Positions 1-9,379 of a stretch of DNA of 32,920 nucleotides are shown here, one piece after another. How positions within the stretch are numbered: the first letter of the stretch is position 1; each line of letters begins with the position of its first letter. The notes under the pieces are model-generated. The model saw only the letters and a program-made list of their open reading frames with translations. It ran no database searches and was not told where the DNA came from. The position numbers and the translations under genes were made by a program. The stretch comes from Bacillus sp. JCM 19058 (GTDB lineage: Bacteria; Bacillota; Bacilli; Bacillales_H; Bacillaceae_D), in NCBI GenBank assembly GCA_001310555.1, contig BAXO01000061.1, positions 1 to 32,920 of the forward strand, in the 5' to 3' direction.

Positions 1-167
1 CCGCTAGCATCGATCAAGGTAAGCGGAAAAGTCTCCTCCCCCTGCTCGGTTGCTGCCGTTTCGTCCTGCCCCTCTTGCGCTTCCCTCGACTCCGGTTCCT
101 CCGTATTGCAGCCAGCGACTAGTACCGTCAAGGCAATAGCAAATAATAAGTGCTTCCAATAATGCAA
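1..167 (-). CDS. Cobalamin/iron-siderophore-type ABC substrate-binding lipoprotein (N-terminal part)
   Basis: Only the first 55 or so codons are in the window; the gene runs off the left edge. The product starts with a short basic stretch, a hydrophobic segment and a lipobox (V-A-G-C), so it should be a lipoprotein anchored outside the membrane. An acidic Glu/Gln-rich linker follows, then F-P-L-T-L-I-D-A-S-G, which resembles the first strand of BtuF/FhuD-type binding proteins. I chose the TTG at 165-167 because an AGGAG motif lies nine bases upstream and no in-frame ATG fits. The upstream cobalamin riboswitch and attenuator on the same strand indicate that it binds vitamin B12 or a related corrinoid. 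The family call from 55 residues alone is tentative; the riboswitch is the stronger evidence. Confidence 0.7.
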   Translation of the reverse strand, partial: MHYWKHLLFAIALTVLVAGCNTEEPESREAQEGQDETAATEQGEETFPLTLIDAS

Positions 168-332
168 CTTCTCCCACTCCTCATGTAGTTCTTGTTCTTA
201 TGCCAGCCACCTAGTAAATCATGAAAACCTCATTGAGGCATATTAGAAGCTGCCTTAGCGTTTCAAAACAAGGCCTGTACCATTTGTCTAGATGCAGGAG
301 CAATAAACGAACTGCTCTTATCCTTTTCAACA

Positions 333-361
333 ATAAAAAGCACCCTTGCAAGGAGTGCTTA
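333..361 (-). terminator. Intrinsic terminator (attenuator) of the cobalamin riboswitch
   Basis: On the minus strand the hairpin has arms AGCAC and CCTT pairing with AAGG and GTGCT, with one bulged T, and is followed by CTTTTTATT. It lies between the riboswitch and the lipoprotein start, the expected place for a B12-dependent transcription attenuator. Confidence 0.75.
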
Positions 362-439
362 TCGACCATGATCAGCCGAAACGATCGTTCGTCAAAAAAA
401 CAAACAGCTTCCCCTTTCCTCGAAGGTTTCACAATTGGG

Positions 440-598
440 AATCAGGCAGGTCTCCTGACTTGTACCATCCTGAGACTTTTTTTCCTTCCCACCAGGTTTG
501 CTGGCAGTGGTTCTAAAAAGTTCTGGCACTTACAGTGGCGGGACCGTGCCGGATTTCCACCGGCTTCCCTTTTCACACTCAAGCGATGAGTGACCTGA
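440..598 (-). promoter_or_regulatory. Cobalamin (adenosylcobalamin) riboswitch
   Basis: The minus strand carries the conserved cobalamin-riboswitch signature in order: GGGAAGCCGGTG, AATCCGGC, then the B12-box-like CGGTCCCGCCACTGTAA, a later GCCAGC/GGGAAGG segment, and a 3' GTCAGGAGACCTGCC. The arrangement and spacing are those of the family, which binds adenosylcobalamin and lowers expression of downstream uptake or synthesis genes. It is followed by a terminator at 333-361 and the binding lipoprotein gene, so it probably acts by premature termination. Confidence 0.95.
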
Positions 599-636
599 CT
601 CCATTCGATATATGATTTTGGCAATAAGTCTTTTTC

Positions 637-663
637 ATTATACTATATTCGCGTTAAACGCAA
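637..663 (-). promoter_or_regulatory. Likely sigma-A promoter for the cobalamin-riboswitch transcript
   Basis: A TATAAT box sits at 637-642 on the minus strand with TTGCGT at 658-663 (15 bases apart; TGTTGC two bases upstream would give 17). Transcription would start about 30 bases before the riboswitch aptamer. Confidence 0.55.
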
Positions 664-722
664 CAGCTCTATGTTCCACTTAGAAAAAGTGACAGAAGGT
701 GACTGTTTCTTATGAAACAAAA

Positions 723-2546
723 TTAATCGCTACCATTCTTCGTTTTTCTGCACGAGCCTCTTCCAGATTCGGACAAAGGTATGGTGAAAGCGAAGGCTGT
801 TCCTTCGTCAAGCTTACTATGGACAGAAATTTTCCCGTTATGAGCCTCGACAATATTTTTTGCAATCGCAAGACCAAGTCCAGTCCCGCCGCGTTTGCGA
901 GTTCTCGCTTTATCTGCTTTGTAAAACCGTTCAAACACATAAGGCAAATCTTCCTCAGGAATCCCCGTTCCCGTATCCTTTACTTCAAAGCGTACTCCAT
1001 GCTCGTACTTATCAATGATGAGCTCAACGCCCCCGGCTTCGTCTGTATGGCGGATGGCGTTATGGATTAAATTCGTTAGGACCTGTTCAATTCGATCCGG
1101 ATCAAAGACGCCATGTCCGATTTGGGCTGAGATCCGAAAATTTAATTCAATTCCTTGTTCTTTGGCAATTCCCTGGAATTTGCGGACAATTCGCTCAGCA
1201 AAGTCAGGAATCAAGACGGCTTCTTTGCTCAATTCGATATGTCCGGCTTCCATTCGCGCTAAGTCGAGCAATTCGTTAACGAGACGCCCCATTCGTAAAG
1301 ACTCATCATAAATTATTTTAGCAATTTCCTTTTTGTCTTCATCCGAGGCTGCAATATCGTCAATAATCGCTTCACTATAGCCTTGCAGCATCGATATTGG
1401 CGTTCGCAGCTCATGCGAAACGTTAGCGATAAAATCCTTCCTCAGCTTGTCATGCTGTCTTTCCTCGGTCATATCGCGTATGACGGCAACTGCGCCTCGA
1501 ACAATATGACCATCGTACAAAGGAGTCATTAAAACAGCCCAGCTTCTTCCCTGGACATCAATTTCAGTCAGCTGTTCCTTCTCTAACGCGACCACCTGTT
1601 GAAACAGCTCGTTAATTGCCTGAGGAAGCGTCTCCCGTGGCGCGGTTTATCCGTATTTTCTTCATAGATCCAGGATTCAATAAAACGTTCAGCCGGCGGA
1701 TTCGTTACAACGATCCGTCCGTCGCGATTGAGAGTGATCACTCCGTCTGCCATACTCGAGAGAATTCTTGAAAGCTGTTCCTTTTCTTGATTTAAGGCAT
1801 GGTTATTCCGGTTTAGTTCCCGCCCCATTCGATTGAAAGCGATAGCGAGCTGGCCAATTTCGTCATGGGTTAAAATCGGTACCTTTGTCTCAAACTTTCC
1901 TTCCGCAACTTCTAAAGCCACCTGGCGCATTTTTCGCAGTGGGGCCGTAATTCTCGTTGATAGGAAGAAAGCGAAAACCGTCGTTAGCACGATTGCAATC
2001 GCTGCGGAAAAATAGACAATTTGCTTCGTTTCGTTCGACCTTTCCTCGATCGCAGATAACGATTGATAAAGAAAAACCGCGCTATTGTCAAGCGTATCGG
2101 ACAGAAGTGATACCCCGACAACCATCATTCCGGAATAAATCTCCTCCTCGCCGCCAACAAGCGGCATTTCCCCCTCTTTTATGACGACAGCCTTTTCTGA
2201 AAAAAACGCTGGTCAGCTCTTTGTCTGACAAGAAGTATTGAATCGGAACCTGTTGCTGTGTGGGCTCTTTTGAGCTCCAGACTTCCTCGCCTTCCACTAT
2301 GATGACTACATTCGAATCAAAGGCACTGGCCATTTGGGAGATGGAAATAAAAGCAGCTTCTTTGTCCTCATAGGACTCAAAGATTTCCCTAATAACTGTC
2401 GCCTGGTTTTCAAGCTGAGATTCCGCATCGTCAAGATGGAAGCGCTCGAACGATTGGAGCAGCAAAACCATCAAAATCGACAGAACGGCCGACACGAGTA
2501 ACAGTATTGTAAACCAAAGCTTTGCTACTATACTTTGCCAGAACAC
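723..2546 (-). CDS. resE: ResE, redox-sensing histidine kinase (two frameshifts)
   Basis: Membrane sensor kinase that phosphorylates ResD in response to oxygen limitation or nitric oxide. In order: an N-terminal membrane segment, an extracytoplasmic sensor region, a second membrane segment, a HAMP domain (S-T-R-I-T-A-P-L-R), a PAS domain (M-A-D-G-V-I-T-L), the HisKA box with phospho-accepting His in N-V-S-H-E-L-R-T-P, and a HATPase domain ([26 protein letters not shown]). The GTG start overlaps the resD stop by one base, implying coupled translation. Reading is broken at an A-run at 2200-2206 (one base too many) and at CCC 1634-1636 (one too few). Corrected, the protein is about 607 residues, a normal length. 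Confidence 0.93.
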
Positions 2547-3262
2547 TACTCTTTTCCAGCCTCAAACTTATAGCCGACTCCCCATACAGTTGATATCATT
2601 GCTGCGGTCTGTGATGAAACGCGGTTTAATTTTTCCCTTAGCCGTTTAATATGAGTATCGACCGTCCGCAAATCGCCAAAAAAAGTCGTAATTCCAAACG
2701 TCCTTCAATAGCTGTTCTCTCGAAAAAACCTTATCTGGTGAAAGGGCTAAATAGTGGAGCAACTCGTATTCCTTTGGCGTCAAATTAATTTCGGTATCCG
2801 CAACCGTGACACGGTGAGCATCATGATCAATCGTCAATTCCTGAAACACAAGGACATCCTTCGTTTGCGTATCGGTTTGCAGAAATTTTGTTGAAGACGA
2901 ACGCCGTAATAATGCCTTGACTCGCAAGACGACTTCCCTAGGCTGAATGGTTTAACGATATAGTCGTCGGTCCCAACCTCAAAGCCTTGGACACGGTTCG
3001 CTTCCTCACCTTTAGCCGTCAGCATCATAACAGGTGTCGCTTTTGTCTTCCGAAGCTCTTGGCACACCTCGATCCCATCCATTCCCGGCATCATAATATC
3101 AAGTAAAATTAAATCAAAGTCTTCGTCCAAAGCAAGCTCAAGCGCTTTTTCTCCGTTTTCAGCTTCCGTAATATCGTAGTTTTCTCTTTCAAGATACATT
3201 TTTAACAGCCGACGAATACGCTCTTCATCATCGACGACGAGAATTTTTGCTTCTTTTTCCAT
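2546..3262 (-). CDS. resD: ResD, OmpR-family response regulator (two frameshifts)
   Basis: Cytoplasmic DNA-binding partner of ResE controlling aerobic and anaerobic respiration genes. The receiver domain is clear: acidic pair D11-D12, phospho-acceptor D55 in [11 protein letters not shown], and the V-K-P-F-S lysine. The C-terminal winged helix shows L-T-P-K-E-Y-E-L-L and, after correction, [14 protein letters not shown]. Frameshifts lie at GG 2941-2942 (one base short) and the A-run 2678-2684 (one too many); corrected length is about 238 residues. The ATG start has AGGAGG eight bases upstream. Both repairs restore invariant family motifs, so a true pseudogene is unlikely. Confidence 0.93.
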
Positions 3263-3294
3263 ATGGCTATCCTCCTATTGTTTGCCGTTTCTTT

Positions 3295-3308
3295 GCAAAA
3301 CGTTTTCA
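3295..3308. promoter_or_regulatory. Candidate catabolite-responsive element (cre) before resD
   Basis: GCAAAACGTTTTCA, with a perfect AAAACGTTTT core, matches the CcpA cre pattern except for the first two bases. It lies about 35 bases upstream of the resD start, where binding could influence resD transcription or elongation. Sequence match only. Confidence 0.35.
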
Positions 3309-3478
3309 TTAATGAGCTTTTACTTGTTCACGCGTTCGGGCTGTCTCAAGTATGATATGACTTGCAACAGCTTGTATCCCGCAAGATATCTGCTCGGAGC
3401 TGCCCATTTTTCCCAACTCTAGTGTATCATGAAACACCTTCTATCATTAAGCGTGAGCCTTTTACATACAGAAAGCAA

Positions 3479-3503
3479 TACCCCCGCAGCAGCAGCGGGG
3501 GTA
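3479..3503 (-). terminator. Terminator-like hairpin after resC
   Basis: TACCCCCGC and GCGGGGGTA form a nine-pair GC-rich stem with a seven-base loop, ten bases past the resC stop. On the minus strand the following T-tract is broken (TATTGCTTTCT), so termination may be partial. It separates the resABC part from resDE. Confidence 0.6.
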
Positions 3504-3512
3504 GAAATTGAA

Positions 3513-4703
3513 CTAGGCATAGGAATGCAAGCCCGCAATAACGAGATTAACGAAGACGAGATTAAACATAATAATCGCAAAGCCGATGACGCATAGCCAT
3601 GCCGATTTCGTGCCATGCCAGCCGCGCGACAGCCGCAAGTGGAGATAAGCGGCATAGTATAAAAAGGTGATTAATGCCCAAACCTCTTTTGGATCCCATC
3701 CCCAAAACCTCGTCCAAGCGATTTGCGCCCAAATCATTGCAAAAATAAGTCCTCCAAGCGCAAATACCGGGAATCCGATCACAATCGCACGATAGCTAAC
3801 CTCATCAACCGTTTGTGGGCTGACTCCTTTTAGAAACGGCTGGATCACCGCACCAATCCTCTTTCTGAGCACGAGACGAAGGAGCCAGTATATGACGATA
3901 CCAGCGAGGAGCGACCAAATAACCGTATTTAAATCATCGCTAATAATCATCGCCGGGGCGTTAAACAACGGAGTCATTTTGCCTTCAGTTAATAGCTCTC
4001 CTTGATGCGGACCGACGATGGCTGGCAAATGATAAGTAACCTCGGCCGCTTCCCCTTTCTCATTAATGTAGGAAAAGTCAGCCTCGTAATTCAGCGCACT
4101 GAACGAATAAACGACGGCGATAAATCCGACGAGACTGAGTAGGGAATACATAATAAACTCTAACGCGAACGTCTGTTTATTCGATTTGCTGAAATCGATC
4201 GTCCGAATTAAATAAACGAGCCCTGCCGCAAACCCGATTGCGAGAATTCCTTGTCCTATCGCTGTCGTAATGACGTGGATTTTCAACCAGTAGCTTTGCA
4301 ATGCTGGAATAAGCGGAGTGACTTCGCTCGGAAAGATCGAAGCATAAGCAATAATCAGCATGACTGTCGGCATCGTAAACAAACCTAACACATTGGAGCG
4401 GTATATCGCATAAATAATAATAAAGGCTAGCCCAATTGTGATCCCTAAAAAGGTCATATACTCAAACATATTACTAACTGGGGCGTGCCCAGTGACTACC
4501 CAGCGTGTAATAAAGTAGCCGATAGCCGCCAAAAACGCAGCAATGGAAAAGACAAATCCAAATCGACCCAATTGTTCCCTGTCATTTGTCCTTCTTTATT
4601 CCGCCATTTTTTTCCACCAACGGAAACTGCAAAAGCAATCGTTGCTGCTAAATAAAGAAAAAAAAGCAGCGAGCAGCAAATTACTGCTTAATGATAACAT
4701 CAT
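3513..4703 (-). CDS. resC: ResC, cytochrome c biogenesis membrane protein (two frameshifts)
   Basis: CcsA/ResC-type polytopic protein that works with ResB in delivering heme to apocytochrome c across the membrane (system II). Many hydrophobic segments are visible, with the family tryptophan-rich motif [11 protein letters not shown] near the C terminus and conserved histidines in the flanking loops. The ATG at 4703 overlaps the resB stop (ATGA) and has GGAGG upstream. Two frameshifts near the 5' end: an A-run at 4658-4665 (one base too many) and CCC 4567-4569 (one too few). Repair restores a first membrane segment ([13 protein letters not shown]) and a total of about 396 residues. Confidence 0.92.
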
Positions 4704-6346
4704 TCACCCTCCTTGTCGGGTTCTTTCTGTTTTTCTTGTTCTTCTTCTTGATCGATTGGGGACTGGAGAGCAGTATCGGCAATCGCCTCATCTATATCCT
4801 TTCTGAGCGAAAGCCAGTTTTTATTCGTGTGCCCGGCAATCCAGATTTCCTGGTCCATTCGCTGTAGCCAAATCCGGCGATGGGCCAGTAAGAGCCTTGA
4901 ACTAACCCAATCATAAAAATAATCCCGCCAATTATTAAGACAGGCAATGTATGATCCTTACGCACAACCAAGCCCGTTACATGATTGGTTTCCGCATTCA
5001 GAAATGTCATCTTGTATTGGTTCTCACCAAGCGGCTCAAGGTTTTGCTGAATTCCTACGAAGCTAGTTTCTCCGTCCGGTGTCTCCGGTGTAAACATATT
5101 GAAAATAAACGCCGGGTTATCTGGAATCTTAGATCGGGTAGACGGGACATTGTCGTCGTTTAAGAAATAATTAGGGAAATACTCGGCAACCTCGACAGAA
5201 TACCCATCCCCCAGTTCATAGCTTGCATTGGGATTATTTAAATCAACAGTCATTTCACCAAATGTCTCGCCAGTATCTTTATCTTCTAGCGTAAAGGTCA
5301 TTGATTTTAATTCATTCAGCTTATAATCGAGTTGATAAAGGGCAAAATCTTCATATTTTAACGGTTCGTTCACTCGAATCTCTTGCCGAGCAACCTCGGT
5401 TAGCTCTCCTTCAATGCCGACAGAATCGGTCTGTTCACGCGTATATAAAACGGCATCGGTTTGATACGTCTTTACAAGTGGACTCTCAGCACGCTCTAAG
5501 GCCTCACCAAACGTCTCGTCGTCCTCATCATACAGATCAACAAAGAATTGTTCATTTTTAAGAAAATATTGCGAGTCCGTCCCTGAAACGACAACCGTCT
5601 CCCCTTCACGTACCCAAATATTTTCGTCGACGTACATTCCGGGAAAATAACGAAGCATACAGCCAATTAAAAAAATAATGAGTCCAATATGATTGACGTA
5701 CGGGCCCCAGCGGGCAAAACGATTTTTCTCGCAAGCAAGTTGCCATTTTCTTCTGAAACCTTGTACCTTTTATTTTTAAGCTGCTGTTGCACTTGCGCCA
5801 GATCCTGATCCTGCTCGGACATGACGGTCTGTCCAAACACGCGCTGCCGCTTCATGAAGCCCTCGTGCCGCGTCACGCGCTGTTTTTTTAAGGCGCGATA
5901 AAGAGGAATGAAGCGATCAAGACTCGCCACGATAATCGACGTTCCCAATGCGGCAATTAAGAGCATATACCACCAGGATCCGTATAAATTATGAAAGCCG
6001 AGCTGGTAATACAACTGACCTAAAAACCCGTACTCCTCAAAATAATGATCGGCCGGGTTAGCCGTAGGAGGAATATACATCTCCTGCGGATAAACCGTCC
6101 CCAATGACGATGTGACGAGAAGAAGAACGATTAGCCAAATGCCGACCTTTACGGATGAAAAAAAAGACCCACACCTTATCGATAAACGTTGTCTTATACG
6201 TTTTTGAACGAAGCGCCGCCCCTTCATAGCGCATGTTAAGGAGCTTTGCCTGATCGTCACTTTCTTTTAAAGGTTTCCCACAGGATTCGCAAATCTCTGT
6301 TCCATGCGGATTGGCATGTCCGCATTCACAGTTTATTTTTTTTCAT
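4700..6346 (-). CDS. resB: ResB, cytochrome c biogenesis protein (four frameshifts)
   Basis: Membrane component of the system II heme-attachment machinery, partner of ResC. Corrected, the protein begins with a cysteine-rich zinc-ribbon-like segment (C-E-C-G-H then C-E-S-C-G-K), typical of Bacillus ResB, then F-F-S-S-V-K-V-G-I-W-L and several membrane segments flanking a large extracytoplasmic domain, plus a charged C-terminal tail. Frameshifts: T-run 6336-6343 and A-run 6158-6165 (each one base long), T-run 5723-5727 and GGG 4882-4884 (each one short). Corrected length is about 548 residues. The ATG at 6346 follows GAGGTG; the end overlaps resC. Confidence 0.92.
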
Positions 6347-6361
6347 GATTGACACCTCATA

Positions 6362-6892
6362 TTATGCATCAGGTTTAATCCGTTCCATAAAATTTCGCGT
6401 AACTTTCTCTGTCAAGGCTCCGGTGAAGACTTCAACAATTTGCCCGTTTTCATCAATTAAGACGGTTGTCGGCAATGGACTAATTCCATAGGCTTCACTT
6501 ACATTCATTCCGCGATCGATCGTAACCGGGAAGCTCAAATCGAGTCGTTCGACAAACCGTTTAACAGTTAACTCCGGTTCATTCACATTAATCGCGACTA
6601 TCTCCACTCCTTGCTCCCGATATTCCTGATACAGCTCATCCATAATCGGCATTTCCTTGACACAAGGCGGACAAAATGTTCCCCAGAAATTTAAAAATAC
6701 TCCTTTTCCGCGAAATTCGCTCAGTTCAATACGCTCGCCTTCCAAGTCCTCGAGCACAAAATTAATGGATTCATTTCCGGCTCGGGCAATACTGCGATCA
6801 GCAATAAAATTTGAATAAAATGTATACCCAAGAGCGGCGACAATGACAGCAAGAATGCTCGTTCTTATAATTAGCCTTTTTCGCTTCTGCAT
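6362..6892 (-). CDS. resA: ResA, extracytoplasmic thiol-disulfide oxidoreductase
   Basis: Thioredoxin-like protein that reduces the heme-binding cysteines of apocytochrome c outside the cell membrane. It is intact at 176 residues. An N-terminal membrane anchor covers about residues 8-26, and the active site is W-G-T-F-C74-P-P-C77 with the cis-proline loop S-P-L-P-T-T later on. The B. subtilis enzyme has Cys-Glu-Pro-Cys, so the Pro-Pro here is a variation in the two residues that tune redox potential. First gene of the res cluster; a separate promoter probably lies in the 115-base gap before it. Confidence 0.95.
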   Translation of the reverse strand: MQKRKRLIIRTSILAVIVAALGYTFYSNFIADRSIARAGNESINFVLEDLEGERIELSEFRGKGVFLNFWGTFCPPCVKEMPIMDELYQEYREQGVEIVAINVNEPELTVKRFVERLDLSFPVTIDRGMNVSEAYGISPLPTTVLIDENGQIVEVFTGALTEKVTRNFMERIKPDA

Positions 6893-6939
6893 AGAAATGA
6901 CTCCCTTCTAGCCAAACATCTCGCCTAGTTCGCTTTCAA

Positions 6940-6997
6940 TTTATACTATACCTATAGCTCGATCCACTATATATTATAACGCCGAAAGCTTTGACAA
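6940..6997 (-). promoter_or_regulatory. Possible promoter region of resABC
   Basis: The gap between rluB and resA contains a TATAAT at 6973-6978 and a second AT-rich box (TATAGT/TATAAA) at 6940-6950 on the minus strand. No ideally spaced -35 box is seen (TTGTCA at 6992-6997 is only 13 bases from the first box), which would suit a promoter that needs an activator such as ResD. Confidence 0.35.
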
Positions 6998-7007
6998 AAA
7001 CCGACCT

Positions 7008-7735
7008 TTATGACGGTTTCGTGACAGCTATCTCGCGTAAATGCTTCACTTCAATTGGCTTTAGACGCCTTGCCTCGCCTGGGTTTAAGCCTTTTAAATT
7101 CAAAAAGCTATACTGCTCGCGCTTCAGTTTTTGAACAGGGGTACCAATTGCGGCAAACATTCTTTTTACTTGGTGATTGCGCCCTTCATGAATGACAAGT
7201 CGAACAATCGCAGTCTGCTTTCGTTTATCGATCGACATCATTTTTACTTTCGCCGGAGCGGTTATCCCATCTTCAAGCATAACTCCTTGCTGGAGCTCCT
7301 TGAGCTTTTCCCTTGTCGGGATTCCTTTTACTTTGGCGACGTATACCTTGTCTATTTTAAACTTTGGATGCATTAATAAATTGGCAAAATCGCATCATTC
7401 GTTAACAGCAATAGACCAGATGTATCATAGTCCAACCGCCCGATCGGAAAAACCCGTTTTTCTGTCTCAAGAAAATCGGTGACGACCTTTCGCCCTTTTT
7501 CATCCTGTACACTTGATATAACACCACTTGGCTTGTAAAGCAAAAAATAAACCGGCTCTTCCCGGTCGATTGGTACCCCATTCACTGCGATTTGATCTTT
7601 TCCCGGAGTCACCTTCACCCCGAGCTCACGTATAACCTTGCCGTTTACCTTCACTTTACCTTCCGTAATCAATGCTTCAGCCTTACGCCTTGATGCGATG
7701 CCGGCTTGAGCAATTACTTTCTGTAACCGTTCCAT
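7008..7735 (-). CDS. rluB: RluB-type 23S rRNA pseudouridine synthase (one frameshift)
   Basis: Modifies a uridine in 23S rRNA to pseudouridine. An N-terminal S4 RNA-binding domain (L-Q-K-V-I-A-Q-A-G-I-A-S-R-R) is followed by the RsuA/RluB catalytic domain with the catalytic Asp in P-I-G-R-L-D-Y-D-T-S-G. The frame breaks near 7393, where one base is missing; adding it gives T-N-D-G-D-F-A-N-L-L-M-H-P, the expected family text, and about 242 residues. ATG at 7735 follows AGGTG. Its position between spmB and resA matches B. subtilis ypuL/rluB. Confidence 0.93.
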
Positions 7736-7866
7736 TTCTTCACCTCAACTACCACTATACCTTTCCGCCCTGTAATTCTCAAGTTCGCAAGCCTCTGATT
7801 TCCCACCTTTATGAAAGCTGGAGCGAGCGCGGTAAATACCTTTAATTATCTATGATTTCCCAACAG

Positions 7867-7896
7867 AAAAAAAATAGACAACCGAATACGGCTGCC
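7867..7896 (-). terminator. Intrinsic terminator downstream of spmAB
   Basis: On the minus strand GGCAGCC pairs with GGTTGTC (two G-T pairs) around a short loop, followed by a run containing eight T. It would end the dacB-spmA-spmB transcript before rluB. Confidence 0.65.
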
Positions 7897-7898
7897 TC

Positions 7899-7946
7899 AG
7901 CTTGTCGGCAAAGACTCACATACCGTGACGGTCGACAAGCTTTTTT
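7899..7946 (+). repeat. Inverted repeat with T-run
   Basis: AGCTTGTCG at 7899-7907 and CGACAAGCT at 7933-7941 are perfect inverted repeats around a 25-base loop, followed by T6 on the plus strand. It looks like a plus-strand terminator but no plus-strand gene precedes it; it may instead form an extra hairpin in the minus-strand transcript. Confidence 0.4.
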
Positions 7947-8253
7947 GTATTGGAGAGAGCAACTAGGATAACTTGCTTCGATTCCGCTCCCGAGATAGGG
8001 CACGCTTTTCGCAGGCGGACGTGGAACTAACTGCTACGCCGATTTCCACCTGCCTTCCACCTGCACGAGTCTGCCTCCTCACCCGTCCGCTCATGATGAG
8101 GGTAATTGGGAATCAACTTTCTCTCAACATCCTTTATAACAATCGTTTGAGAAATGCTCACTGAAAGTCTGGAGGAGCAACGAATGCAGATAGAGAGTGT
8201 GCTTGTTCCTGTTGAATCATTTCGGTCGAGACAACACGCTACAATTTTGTCAA
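7947..8253. repeat. Non-coding spacer with possible dispersed-repeat remnant
   Basis: No credible gene is seen between spmB and the terminator at 7867. Around 7965-8110 the text resembles the small intergenic repeats scattered in Bacillaceae genomes: a CGCAGGCGGACGTGGAA block, then an oppositely oriented tandem pair of TTCCACCTGCC units, so that GTGGAA/TTCCAC and GCAGG/CCTGC form inverted arms. Only the internal symmetry is seen here; the dispersed-repeat identity is inferred from memory. Confidence 0.35.
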
Positions 8254-8787
8254 TTAGCTACCGAAGATAAATGCAACGACGACAATCGCTGCCACTATAC
8301 CGACAACATCGGCGAGCAAGCCGACTTTAAGAGCGTCTCCGATTTTTTTAATTCCAATCGCACCAAAATAAACGGTCAGGATATAGAACGTTGTATCAGT
8401 ACTTCCTTGCATCGTTGAAGCTAGTCTACCGATAAAAGAATCCGGTCCGTGCGTGGCAATTAAATCGGCAGTCATACCGAGGGCGCCTGTCCCAGAAATC
8501 GGTCGAATCAAGGCTAAAGGAACAACTTCAGACGGAACTCCGACAAATTGCAATAACGGATTTAGCATTTCAACAAAGAAATCCATCGCACCGGAGGCGC
8601 GAAATACCGAGATCGCTACGAGCATCCCAACAAGGAAAGGAATAATCGATACAGCCATACCGAATCCTTCCTTTGCCCCTTCCACAAACGTTTCGTACGT
8701 CGGTACTCGTTTATACGTACCGTAAACGAGCACAAACGCGATTAGCATTGGTATGAACCAGATTGAGATTGTCGTGAGTGCTTGCAT
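8254..8787 (-). CDS. spmB: SpmB, spore maturation protein B
   Basis: Membrane protein that, with SpmA, is needed for proper dehydration and heat resistance of the spore core. It is intact at 177 residues, almost the B. subtilis length. It carries the nucleoside-recognition/GATE-like segments P-L-A-L-I-R-P-I-S-G-T-G-A and G-P-D-S-F-I-G-R-L-A-S. I chose ATG 8785-8787, which overlaps the spmA stop (TAATG), over an in-frame ATG 72 bases upstream that would extend into spmA. Confidence 0.95.
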   Translation of the reverse strand: MQALTTISIWFIPMLIAFVLVYGTYKRVPTYETFVEGAKEGFGMAVSIIPFLVGMLVAISVFRASGAMDFFVEMLNPLLQFVGVPSEVVPLALIRPISGTGALGMTADLIATHGPDSFIGRLASTMQGSTDTTFYILTVYFGAIGIKKIGDALKVGLLADVVGIVAAIVVVAFIFGS

Positions 8788-9379
8788 TAGCCAAGCCCCT
8801 TTCGCACTCGTCTTGCGTGAAAGTAACGATCGATTAAAATCGCCCCGATTGTTCCGCACAACGATGCGGCAAGTGTCGTACCGACAATTTCGGTCGGAGC
8901 AACGGAATTATAGCTCATCCGTATAGCAATGACGGTTGTCGGTATTAAAGTAATACTCGAAGTATTGATCGCCAGTAAAGTAATCATCGAGCGACTTGCT
9001 TCGTCCCGTCCGCCATTCAGTTCCTTTAATTGCTCCATCGCTTTAATTCCCATCGGTGTCGCTGCATTTCCGAGGCCGAATAAATTAGCGGTCATATTGG
9101 ACAAAATGTACCCCATCGCCGGATGCTCTGTCGGAACGTCCGGAAACAGCTTTGAAACGAGCGGACGCATTAACGCCGATAAGCCTTTCAGGAGTCCGGC
9201 TACCTCGCAATCCGCATGAGGCCAAGCCAAAATACGAGAACACTAATTAAGCCGAAGCAAATCGTTACCGCTTCCTTCGCTCCGTTAAAGACGGCCTCAT
9301 TGACATCTGCCATCGTACCGTTGATCGCGGCAAAGACAAAGCCAATGACAAGCAGCCCCATCCATATTAAATTAATCAT
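8787..9379 (-). CDS. spmA: SpmA, spore maturation protein A (one frameshift)
   Basis: Partner of SpmB in spore core dehydration; polytopic membrane protein. The N-terminal part (M-I-N-L-I-W-M-G-L-L) ends in an apparent stop near 9206, where one base is missing; adding it gives M-R-I-A-E-V-A-G-L-L-K-G-L and continues to the family signature N-L-F-G-L-G-N-A-A-T-P-M-G and N-T-S-S-I-T-L-I-P-T. Corrected length is 197 residues, as in B. subtilis. The ATG overlaps the dacB stop (ATGA). Confidence 0.93.

Noticed and set aside
211..589. Open frames overlapping the cobalamin riboswitch leader on both strands
   Set aside because: They coincide with conserved riboswitch and attenuator RNA and have no protein-like signature.
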